Assembly (NCBI GenBank): GCA_902489135.1
Contig: CABTYW010000057.1
Location: 1-12,634 of the forward strand
Length of the DNA stretch: 12,634 nt
Direction: 5' to 3'
From: an uncultured Synergistaceae bacterium
Lineage (GTDB): Bacteria > Synergistota > Synergistia > Synergistales > Dethiosulfovibrionaceae
Of the stretch, positions 1 through 5,665 are shown one piece after another. Both the position numbers and the translations under genes were made by a program. The notes under the pieces were generated by a model. That model worked only from the letters and a program-made list of their open reading frames with translations, was not told the origin of the DNA and did no database searches. Within the stretch, counting starts at the first letter, position 1; each line of letters begins with the position of its first letter.

Positions 1-488
1 AACGTGTCCTGCATGTCGCGGGCGGGATGATGGGGCGGAATGTTCAGCGCTTCAAAGTTGAAAAAGTCCGTCTCGATTTCGGGGCCCGTAACCGTGGTAA
101 AGCCTAGGGCTTCAAGCACCTCCAGCACGTCCATGGTCACCTGCACGACGGGGTGCGGCGCTCCCGCGGCGCGGCCCCGCGACGGCTGCGTCACGTCAAC
201 GCGGTCGCGAAGCTCGAGCTCCGTCAGACGACGGCGCTCAAGGGCCTCAATGGCGGCGTCCAGTTTTGCCTGAAACTCCGTTTTGGCCGTATTGATGAGC
301 TTTCCGGCGGCGGGACGATCCTGCGGAGAAAGTTTGCCCAACAGCCTCTGAAGGCCCGTCATGGCTCCTTTTTTGCCGAAGACGGACACACGCGCGCTGT
401 TGAGCGATTCCAGCGTCGCGCCGTCGTTGAGCGCGGCATCCACACAAGCCCGTATTTTCTCTATTTCAAGCGATATATTGTTGTCCAT
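1..488 (-). CDS. pheS: Phenylalanine--tRNA ligase alpha subunit, N-terminal part (3' end beyond window)
   Basis: PheS is the catalytic alpha chain of the alpha2-beta2 enzyme that charges tRNA(Phe) with phenylalanine in the cytoplasm. About 162 of the usual roughly 340 residues are present. Residues 1-90 are the charged helical arm typical of the family (starts MDNNISLEIEKIR). The catalytic core then begins, with HPVVQVTMDVLEVLEALGF followed by GPEIETDFFNFEALNIP and HHPARDMQDT, all PheS signatures (the aminoacylation domain around class II motif 1). The start ATG at 488 is preceded by GGGAGG seven bases upstream. The gene lies downstream of rplT on the same strand, as in many bacteria where infC-rpmI-rplT-pheS(-pheT) are linked, but a strong terminator separates it from rplT here. 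pheT would be expected beyond the left edge. The reading frame simply runs off the window; nothing suggests a broken gene. Confidence 0.97.
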   Translation of the reverse strand, partial: MDNNISLEIEKIRACVDAALNDGATLESLNSARVSVFGKKGAMTGLQRLLGKLSPQDRPAAGKLINTAKTEFQAKLDAAIEALERRRLTELELRDRVDVTQPSRGRAAGAPHPVVQVTMDVLEVLEALGFTTVTGPEIETDFFNFEALNIPPHHPARDMQDT

Positions 489-514
489 ATGCTGCCTCCC
501 GGAGTATTCCAGCC

Positions 515-542
515 GGCCGCGCAGCAGGTGCCCGGCGCGGCC
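515..542 (-). repeat. GC-rich inverted repeat just upstream of pheS
   Basis: Two perfect 7-base arms (GGCCGCG and CGCGGCC) enclose a 14-base loop between the rplT terminator and the pheS ribosome binding site. There is no T-run after it, so it is not a terminator. It could be a leader structure or be chance in GC-rich sequence. Confidence 0.4.
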
Positions 543-547
543 GTTTT

Positions 548-590
548 AAAAACAAGAAGAGCTCCTGTCAGCAGGATGTGACAGAAGCTC
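548..590 (-). terminator. Intrinsic terminator between rplT and pheS
   Basis: On the minus strand a 12-bp stem, GAGCTTCTGTCA with TGACAGGAGCTC (one G-T wobble), closes an 8-base loop and is followed by TTCTTGTTTTT. This is a standard Rho-independent terminator 49 bases after the rplT stop. It either ends the infC-rpmI-rplT transcript or acts as an attenuator in front of pheS; an upstream segment could compete for its 5' arm (see findings). Confidence 0.85.
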
Positions 591-638
591 CCATCTTTTC
601 GCGTTTCATGCCACAGGTTGAGAGCTCTCGTTTCAACC

Positions 639-992
639 TTACTTTGCCGCGGCCTTCGCCTGCCCGGCAATGCTGCGGAATGCCGCCATGTCGTTGACGG
701 CAAGATCGGCAAGCATTTTGCGGTTGATTTCGATGCCGGCTTTTCTGAGGCCGTTCATGAAAACGCTGTAGGACATGCCTTCCATGCGGGCGGCGGCGTT
801 AATGCGGGAAATCCACAGACGGCGGAAATCGCGTTTCTTGCGGCGGCGGTCTTTGTACATGCTGCTCAGAGCATGGAGATACGCCTCGCGGGCGCGTCGC
901 ACGTTGTTCTTTTTGTTGCCGAAAAATCCTTTGGTAAGCTTAAAGAGCTTCTTGTACTTTCTGTCGCTGGAGCTTGCAGACTTAATACGCAT
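639..992 (-). CDS. rplT: 50S ribosomal protein L20
   Basis: L20 binds 23S rRNA early in assembly of the large ribosomal subunit and, in characterised bacteria, represses its own operon. The 117-residue length is the family norm. Family features are the basic N-terminal helix (MRIKSASSSDRKYKKLFKLT), GFFGNKKNNVRRAREAYLHA, the RRRKKRDFRRLWISRINAA block and the C-terminal globular domain with SYSVFMNGLRKAGIEINRK. The start at 992 follows GAGGTGA with a 9-base spacer after GAGG. It lies 24 bases after rpmI and is the last gene of infC-rpmI-rplT before the terminator. The N-terminus reads SASSSDRK where many homologues have glycine-rich VKGGTVTRR; otherwise it is ordinary. Confidence 0.98.
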   Translation of the reverse strand: MRIKSASSSDRKYKKLFKLTKGFFGNKKNNVRRAREAYLHALSSMYKDRRRKKRDFRRLWISRINAAARMEGMSYSVFMNGLRKAGIEINRKMLADLAVNDMAAFRSIAGQAKAAAK

Positions 993-1016
993 CGTTGTTC
1001 ACCTCAAAAATTGATC

Positions 1017-1220
1017 TTACCTGCCGCAGGGAAGCAGCAGACGCAAGCTGGGCTCCTGGGCGCTTGACACGATACCCGCCTGACGCAGGCGGCGGCGGCG
1101 CTTGGCGTTTTTGCTGCTGAGAAGATGACGGCGTCCGCTTTTCTGGTATTTAATTTTTCCGCTTCCGGTGTAGGAGAAGCGTTTTTTTGCACTTGAACTT
1201 GTCTTTGCTTTTCGAACCAT
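1017..1220 (-). CDS. rpmI: 50S ribosomal protein L35
   Basis: L35 is a small, very basic large-subunit protein. The product is 67 residues, close to the usual 64-66. Recognisable features are AKKRFSYTGSGKIKYQKSGRRHLL in the first half, SSKNAKRRRRLRQAG in the middle and a C-terminal LRLLLPCGR resembling the usual RLLPY ending. An in-frame ATG lies five codons upstream (1235), but the start at 1220 is preferred because GGAGG sits 8 bases before it and the upstream extension would include that ribosome binding site. It is between infC (31-base gap) and rplT (24-base gap), the conserved order, and is presumably cotranscribed and controlled with them. Confidence 0.97.
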   Translation of the reverse strand: MVRKAKTSSSAKKRFSYTGSGKIKYQKSGRRHLLSSKNAKRRRRLRQAGIVSSAQEPSLRLLLPCGR

Positions 1221-1251
1221 AATGGCTACCTCCACGTTTTAAGTTAATCTT

Positions 1252-1800
1252 TTATTCTTCGCCAGCGCTCTTGGGCGCAGCTGCAAAGGGGACAAGCATG
1301 GCACGCATGTAGCGCCCTTCCATTTTCGGCTCGTCGTCCATCTTGCCGACGGACGCGCAGTCGGCAGCCACGCGATTGATGACATCACGGCCTTTGTCCA
1401 AAAACGCCATCTCACGGCCGCGGAAGAAAATGGAAACTTTGACGCGATGACCGCTCTCAAGGAACTTGATAATGGCCCTGGTCTTGAAGTCATAATCGTG
1501 TTCGTCGATCTTGGGGCGCATTTTGATCTCTTTGAGAGCCTGAACCTTTTGCTTTTTGCGAGCTTCCTTGTCCCGTCTTTGCTGCTGATAGCGGTACTTG
1601 CCGAAATCAAGGATGCGGCACACGGGAGGCTTTCCGTCGGGCGCAACCTCCACAAGATCCAATTCGCGTTCTTCCGCCGCTGCAATTCCTTCAGCCGGAG
1701 TCATGACGCCCAGTTTCGTTCCGTCATTGTCGATCACCAGAATTTTCTCCGCAGTGATCTCTTCGTTGACTCTCGACTCGTCTGGCATTTTTTTAGCTAT
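1252..1800 (-). CDS. infC: Translation initiation factor IF-3 (probable AUA start)
   Basis: IF3 binds the 30S subunit, prevents premature 50S joining and proofreads the start codon and initiator tRNA. The 182-residue product has the N-domain (RVNEEITAEKILVIDNDGTKLG, then AAEERELDLVEVAPDGKPPVCRILDFGKYRY), the lysine-rich linker (RRDKEARKKQKVQALKEIKMRP) and the C-domain (IDEHDYDFKTRAIIKFLESGHRVKVSIFFRGREM, ending PKMEGRYMRAMLVP). The start is placed at AUA (1800) because a strong GGGAGGTGA lies 8 bases ahead and the resulting IAKK aligns with the ISKD start of Bacillus IF3. The next ATG (1788) is 20 bases from that site, and the upstream ATG (1866) would put a terminator hairpin inside the coding region. 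Rare start codons are a known hallmark of infC and underlie IF3 autoregulation. First gene of infC-rpmI-rplT. Confidence 0.97.
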   Translation of the reverse strand: MAKKMPDESRVNEEITAEKILVIDNDGTKLGVMTPAEGIAAAEERELDLVEVAPDGKPPVCRILDFGKYRYQQQRRDKEARKKQKVQALKEIKMRPKIDEHDYDFKTRAIIKFLESGHRVKVSIFFRGREMAFLDKGRDVINRVAADCASVGKMDDEPKMEGRYMRAMLVPFAAAPKSAGEE

Positions 1801-1805
1801 GTGAG

Positions 1806-1814
1806 TCACCTCCC
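1806..1814 (-). promoter_or_regulatory. infC ribosome binding site that sets the AUA start
   Basis: GGGAGGTGA matches the 16S rRNA anti-Shine-Dalgarno almost fully. The spacer from GGAGG to AUA at 1800 is 8 bases, to the AUG at 1788 it is 20 bases, and the in-frame GTG at 1809 overlaps the site itself. Only AUA has workable spacing. Confidence 0.8.
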
Positions 1815-1828
1815 AAAATATTTGGCAA

Positions 1829-1862
1829 TAAAAAAATGGGGAAAGGCCCGGCCTCTCCCCAT
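1829..1862 (-). terminator. Intrinsic terminator (attenuator) in the infC leader
   Basis: On the minus strand, ATGGGGAGAGG pairs with CCTTTCCCCAT (11 bp, one G-T wobble) around the loop CCGGG, and seven T residues follow. It lies between the infC promoter and the infC ribosome binding site, 28 bases before the AUA. Because there is a promoter upstream and no gene between, it most likely controls readthrough into infC-rpmI-rplT. It would also stop any transcripts coming from purR. Confidence 0.85.
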
Positions 1863-1963
1863 GCAAAATTACGGCTTTTGTAATAAGCTTTGCATGACCC
1901 GACAGCTACCCCAAAGGCGCCGTTCAGGTGAGAGGGCTTCCTCTTCTTTTCATTGCACGTCAG

Positions 1964-1992
1964 ATTATACCGCCTGCTTTGAAATTTAGCAA
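1964..1992 (-). promoter_or_regulatory. Sigma-70-type promoter of infC-rpmI-rplT
   Basis: The -10 is a perfect TATAAT (1969-1964) and the -35 is TTGCTA (1992-1987), four of six consensus bases, with a 17-base spacer. It starts 25 bases after the purR stop codon and points toward infC. This is the best-matched promoter in the window. Confidence 0.85.
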
Positions 1993-2017
1993 GCGAAAAA
2001 AGGGGTTTCGGCGAAAA

Positions 2018-2806
2018 TCAGCACACGGCCACCCGCTCTTTCTTCTTGAGAGAGAGCCGCAAAAGAGCTCTGAAGTCGTCGATGGCCTTCTGCTGCGGTT
2101 CGTCCATGGCAATGAAAATTCCCGTGCCCACCACTTGGGCGTGAAATTCACGCACCACCTGCATCATGCCCGCCGCCGTGCTGCCGCCGTGCATAAAATC
2201 GTCGATGAGAAGCACGCGGTCGTCGGAGGTCAGCTGTTTTGTGCCCATGTACATGGCGCGCACTTCGCCGCTCTGGGTGGGATAGTGGACGCACACCGCC
2301 GGGCCGTCGCTGGCTCTGTTCCTGAATCGGCACACCGCCAGCGACACGCCGAGAGCGCGGGCTGTTGCCAGCCCCAGCGGAATTCCCTTGACTTCCGACG
2401 TGACGATGAGTGATGGACGGAGGTCCTTGAACTCCGAGGCGAAAACCAGCCCGAGCATGTCCGTAAAGACGGGGTTGAAAAGGATGTCGGCATAATAGAT
2501 CAGGCCGCCGGGCAGCAGTCGTATCGGGTCGGAAAGGGTACGCGCGAGGCTTTGCAAAAACTGAGAGCGCTTTTCCGGAGAAATGTCGGGGATGTAAAAG
2601 GCGCCGCCCGTTCGGCCGCGGTCCACCGTCAGATGGCCGTATCCCTCGTCGGTCAGCGCATCGTTCACCATGGCCACATCGTCGCTGATGACCGTTTTTG
2701 ACACGCCGAACTCTTCGGCCAGCTTCGTCATTGAAATCAGACAGGAAGGCGAAGAAAGAAATTTTGATGTAATGCGGATGAGCCGCTCCGTGCGCTGTCC
2801 CCTCAT
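2018..2806 (-). CDS. purR: Bacillus-type purine operon repressor PurR
   Basis: PurR of this type binds PurBox DNA upstream of purine biosynthesis and salvage genes and is released by PRPP. Residues 1-70 form the winged-helix DNA-binding domain (MRGQRTERLIRITSKFL, then MTKLAEEFGVSKTVISDDVAMV). The rest is a phosphoribosyltransferase-like domain used as sensor, with the PRPP-binding motif DDRVLLIDDFMHGGSTAAG at about residues 195-213. At 262 residues it is somewhat shorter than the Bacillus protein (about 285). Two ATGs, 2812 and 2806, share an AAAGGTGA site. I chose 2806 because MRGQRTERL aligns with MKFRRSGRL of Bacillus PurR; the other start adds only two residues. It is 20 bases after ispE, the same ispE-purR order as in Bacillus. 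Not an apt-type enzyme, given the N-terminal winged helix. Confidence 0.93.
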   Translation of the reverse strand: MRGQRTERLIRITSKFLSSPSCLISMTKLAEEFGVSKTVISDDVAMVNDALTDEGYGHLTVDRGRTGGAFYIPDISPEKRSQFLQSLARTLSDPIRLLPGGLIYYADILFNPVFTDMLGLVFASEFKDLRPSLIVTSEVKGIPLGLATARALGVSLAVCRFRNRASDGPAVCVHYPTQSGEVRAMYMGTKQLTSDDRVLLIDDFMHGGSTAAGMMQVVREFHAQVVGTGIFIAMDEPQQKAIDDFRALLRLSLKKKERVAVC

Positions 2807-2826
2807 GGTCATGTCACCTTTGCTCT

Positions 2827-3672
2827 CTAAAATGTAAGTACGTTCTCGATCCACGAAAAGGGGAGAACGGCGCCGCTGAATTTCTCTCTGTCCCACAGGG
2901 CGAAAGCCGCGCTTCCGCTGCCCGTAATGCCCCATGCCAGCGCGTCCCCTGCCGCGAAGGCCGCGAAGAGCTCGCCGTATTCCCTTCGGTCTTCCATGAG
3001 CGCCGGCGCGAAATCGTTGGGCAGCAAACCGCAAAACTGGTGCCGCCGCAGCCTGCGGAGGATTTGCTCCGCTTCGTCTCCGGCCCGCGAAAAATCCAGA
3101 GGCCACCCCTGTCTGTAAAATTCGTCAATGCGGTTGTACATGTCCGCAGTGCCGCAGCGCCAGCGGGGAATAACCACCGCCGCTTTCAAGTTCAAACCGC
3201 CGCACAGCGGCTGCATGGTTTCGCCGATGCCCGTTACAAGGGCCACCTCTTCGCCGCTCAACAGAAAGGGCACGTCAGCGCCGATTTGAGGCGCACACGC
3301 CTCTCCGGCTGCGCCCTTTTGTGCCAAAAACCTCAGCAGTGCCGCGGCGTCTCCGCTGCCGCAGCCCAGTCCCGTGCCCGGCGGCACCGTCTTTTCAAGG
3401 CACATTTCCAGCGGCGGCACGATAACGCCTGACTCGCGAAGCCGGTCCAACGTGCGCAGGAGGATGTTCCGTCCCAGGGGAACTGACGGCGTTCCGCTGA
3501 AATTTACCTTTACATTATCCTCTTTTGCCTCTCGAATTGTCAAGTAATCCACGGGACCGACGCGCATAAAAACCGAACAGAGTCCATGATAGCCCGACGG
3601 ACGTTTTTCAGTAATTCTCAGCGTCAAATTGAGTTTGGCGTCACAGGAAATTTTGCCTGAAAAATCTGCCAT
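2827..3672 (-). CDS. ispE: 4-diphosphocytidyl-2-C-methyl-D-erythritol kinase
   Basis: IspE phosphorylates CDP-methylerythritol at the 2-hydroxyl with ATP, the fourth step of the non-mevalonate (MEP) isoprenoid pathway, in the cytosol. The 281-residue product is normal length. GHMP-kinase features are AKLNLTLRI (12-20, with Lys13 in the catalytic position), RPSGYHGLCSVF (24-35), the ATP-binding loop PPGTGLGCGSGDAA (97-110), IGADVPFLLSG (130-140, Asp132 as the catalytic acid) and the C-terminal GSGSAAFAL loop. The start at 3672 has AGAGG seven bases upstream; a longer in-frame ATG at 3966 lies inside selB and is rejected. It is 73 bases downstream of selB, across a hairpin, and 20 bases upstream of purR. 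I see no convincing promoter of its own, so it may depend on readthrough from selAB. Confidence 0.95.
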   Translation of the reverse strand: MADFSGKISCDAKLNLTLRITEKRPSGYHGLCSVFMRVGPVDYLTIREAKEDNVKVNFSGTPSVPLGRNILLRTLDRLRESGVIVPPLEMCLEKTVPPGTGLGCGSGDAAALLRFLAQKGAAGEACAPQIGADVPFLLSGEEVALVTGIGETMQPLCGGLNLKAAVVIPRWRCGTADMYNRIDEFYRQGWPLDFSRAGDEAEQILRRLRRHQFCGLLPNDFAPALMEDRREYGELFAAFAAGDALAWGITGSGSAAFALWDREKFSGAVLPFSWIENVLTF

Positions 3673-3690
3673 GTCCAATCCTCTTTCTAT

Positions 3691-3729
3691 AAAGACAAAG
3701 AAACGGCGCTGCCACGAAAGCGACAGCGC
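3691..3729 (-). terminator. Probable terminator between selB and ispE
   Basis: On the minus strand, GCGCTGTCGC and GTGGCAGCGC form a 10-bp stem with two G-T wobbles around a TTTC tetraloop, followed by a T-rich tail (CGTTTCTTTGTCTTT) that is interrupted by C and G. It would stop or reduce transcription from selAB into ispE-purR. The imperfect tail suggests partial termination. Confidence 0.6.
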
Positions 3730-3745
3730 GCCTCTTGATTGCAGA

Positions 3746-5665
3746 TCAATTTTTGCTGAAAATAATTCGTTTCTCGCCGACGCGCCGCGTAATGCCCTTG
3801 CCGTCAAGGTACTCCAAAATAGGAAGGACATATTTGCGGCTGCTGCCGGTGATGTCGCGCACCTGCGCGAGGGTAAATCCGCCGGCGATGCCGCGGAGCC
3901 GCTCCAGCAGCGGAGGAAGCAGCGATGCGGACAATACGAAAGTTCCGTCAAGGACGGCCGCCTCATTGTTTTTCTTCAGCTGGTCGAGCAGGCTGTTCAG
4001 CTCCTTTCGGGGCAACCCCACGGCGTCGGGCAGCTCTGTGATGACGGGGAGCTGGAAGCCGCACTGTTCGCAGTACTTGAGCAGCTTTTCGCGGTTTTCG
4101 CGATAGGCGGAATTGTCCACGGGCACAAAACCGGGCAAAGCGACCGTCAGACCGTCGCTTTTCAGGCGTCCTTCTTCCATGGCCCGAGAGAGAAGAATTC
4201 TGCCGTTTTTGCGCCGCTCCTCGGGGTAAACCTCATTGATCAGGCTCTCGGGAGCCATGCCCTTCTGGTGAGGAAAAGCCTGATGAAACGCTTTCAGCGC
4301 GGCGCACAGCCGCCCCACTTCTTGGTTGTACTCCGCCATGGAGAAGACGATGCCCTCGCCCAATCTGACGCGGAGCATTTTCTTCTGACGCTCGAGACGG
4401 TCCAGAGCGGGCTCAAGATCTTCAAGGCGCTCCTGCACCTGAACCATGAGATCGCCGATGGAAATCTGTCCCCTGCTTTCGATGACGGCGGCGATGCGGT
4501 CGTCCTGAGTTTTCGTGCGACTCAGGGCGATGAGCCGATCGCGTTCGCCGTCGCGGCGCTTTTTGCCCGTGGGGCGCTTGGCGTAGGGAATGAGAACCTC
4601 GCCGCCGCCGATGGTCCTCAGAGGGCTGAAAAAGCGGATGACAAAACGCTGTCCGATGGAAGCCACCACGGGCTCTTCGAGGACAAGTTGCACCGGCGCC
4701 GTCTGGCCGGGCTCGATGGTTTTTCCGTCGAGAACGGAAATGCGCGCGGGAACGTCGGAGGTGCCGATGTGAAGGTGGACGCGCTGCCAGTGTTCCAGCG
4801 GCTCCGATGCCGAGGTCAGCAGACGGAGCATGCCGTCAAGGCAGAAAGTGCCGCGATAGACATTTTTGGCACACACGGCGTCGCCATGCTGAAGCTGCTC
4901 CACCCGGACGTCGTTGAGACACATGGCCACGCGCTGGCCGGCGAAGGCGGTCTTCACATTTTTCCCGTGAACCTGCACGGAGCGCACGCGGGACTTGAGC
5001 CCCGACGGAAAGACTTCGACTTCATCGCCGGCGCTGACGCTGCCCTTGTAGGCCGTGCCCGTCACCACCGTGCCGAAGCCCGCCACGGGAAAGGCGCGGT
5101 CCACGGGCATGAAGTAGGCGCCGCCGCGCTCCCGCGGAGTAACGTCGTCCACCAGGCGTTCCAATCCCGCCTTCAGCTCGTCGATCCCCTCGCCGGAGGT
5201 GGAAGAGACGGCAAAGACGGGGGCATGCTCCAAAAAAGTGCCCGCTGTAAGAATGTGTACCTCCTCCATGACGAGTTGGAGCATTTCCTCGTCCACCAGA
5301 TCTTTTTTGGTGACCGCCACAATGCCGTGGTGAATGCCCAGAAGGCACAGGATGTCCAAATGTTCGCGGGTCTGAGGCATGACGCCCTCGTCGGCGGCCA
5401 CCACCAGCATGACGGCGTCAACGCCCGAGGCGCCCGAAACCATCTGACGGATAAATCGATCATGGCCCGGCACGTCGATAAGGCTGACGACGCGCCCGCT
5501 GGGAAGAGTCAACGGCGCAAAGCCCAGCTCAATGGTGATGCCGCGCTTTTTCTCCTCGGAAAGGCGGTCGGCGTCAATGCCCGTCAGCGCTTTGACCAGA
5601 CGGGTTTTGCCGTGATCGATGTGGCCGGCCGTTCCGATGACCAAAGAGATTTCAGTGGTATTCAT
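3746..5665 (-). CDS. selB: Selenocysteine-specific translation elongation factor SelB
   Basis: SelB is the EF-Tu-like GTPase that carries selenocysteyl-tRNA(Sec) to the ribosome and binds the SECIS hairpin next to recoded UGA codons. The 639 residues are in the usual range. The GTPase domain shows G1 GTAGHIDHGKT (11-21), the SelB-typical DRLSEEKKRGITIELGF (33-49), G3 DVPGHDRF (64-71) and TKKD (119-122) at the G4 position. Beta-barrel domains II and III follow. The C-terminal part (from about 370) is the chain of winged helices that binds SECIS RNA, ending FTLAQVRDITGSSRKYVLPI and YLDGKGITRRVGEKRIIF, characteristic of SelB. The ATG at 5665 overlaps the selA stop as ATGA, suggesting translational coupling; an ATG eight codons upstream would lie inside selA. 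The domain order separates it from EF-Tu and IF2. Confidence 0.97.
   Translation of the reverse strand: MNTTEISLVIGTAGHIDHGKTRLVKALTGIDADRLSEEKKRGITIELGFAPLTLPSGRVVSLIDVPGHDRFIRQMVSGASGVDAVMLVVAADEGVMPQTREHLDILCLLGIHHGIVAVTKKDLVDEEMLQLVMEEVHILTAGTFLEHAPVFAVSSTSGEGIDELKAGLERLVDDVTPRERGGAYFMPVDRAFPVAGFGTVVTGTAYKGSVSAGDEVEVFPSGLKSRVRSVQVHGKNVKTAFAGQRVAMCLNDVRVEQLQHGDAVCAKNVYRGTFCLDGMLRLLTSASEPLEHWQRVHLHIGTSDVPARISVLDGKTIEPGQTAPVQLVLEEPVVASIGQRFVIRFFSPLRTIGGGEVLIPYAKRPTGKKRRDGERDRLIALSRTKTQDDRIAAVIESRGQISIGDLMVQVQERLEDLEPALDRLERQKKMLRVRLGEGIVFSMAEYNQEVGRLCAALKAFHQAFPHQKGMAPESLINEVYPEERRKNGRILLSRAMEEGRLKSDGLTVALPGFVPVDNSAYRENREKLLKYCEQCGFQLPVITELPDAVGLPRKELNSLLDQLKKNNEAAVLDGTFVLSASLLPPLLERLRGIAGGFTLAQVRDITGSSRKYVLPILEYLDGKGITRRVGEKRIIFSKN

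Larger units (their letters stand above)
1801..1957 (-). promoter_or_regulatory. infC-rpmI-rplT mRNA leader, candidate L20 leader
   Basis: From the predicted transcription start (about 1957) to the infC start there are some 157 untranslated bases. Besides the terminator, the sequence shows two further pairings. CCTCTC (1935-1930) can pair with GAGAGG (1857-1852), extended past one mismatch by two more G-C pairs, and so occupy the terminator's 5' arm. ATGCAAA (1895-1889) can pair with TTTGCAT (1867-1861), touching the terminator base. In Bacillus the same operon has a leader in which L20 binding promotes termination. The position and mutually exclusive helices fit that, but I could not fold it or compare it with the L20_leader family model. 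Confidence 0.6.

Noticed and set aside
549..611. Short ORF (MKREKMGASVTSC, about 571-609) as a pheS leader peptide
   Set aside because: It has no phenylalanine codon and no clear ribosome binding site, so it cannot be a Phe-sensing leader peptide of the known kind.
489..638. T-box riboswitch upstream of pheS
   Set aside because: I see no match to the conserved T-box sequence around AGGGTGG-ACCGCG, and the interval is too short for a full specifier domain plus terminator.
1801..1866. 22-residue N-terminal extension of IF3 starting at ATG 1866
   Set aside because: The extension would be encoded by the terminator hairpin and the ribosome binding site, has no site of its own and no family counterpart.
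1990..2017. Terminator right after purR (CGAAA...TTTCG)
   Set aside because: Only a 5-bp stem with the T-run inside the structure; too weak to call, and it lies against the infC -35 element.
3706..3729. Hairpin after selB as a SECIS-like element
   Set aside because: It is outside any coding region, not next to an in-frame UGA, and is followed by a T-rich tail, so a terminator is the simpler reading.
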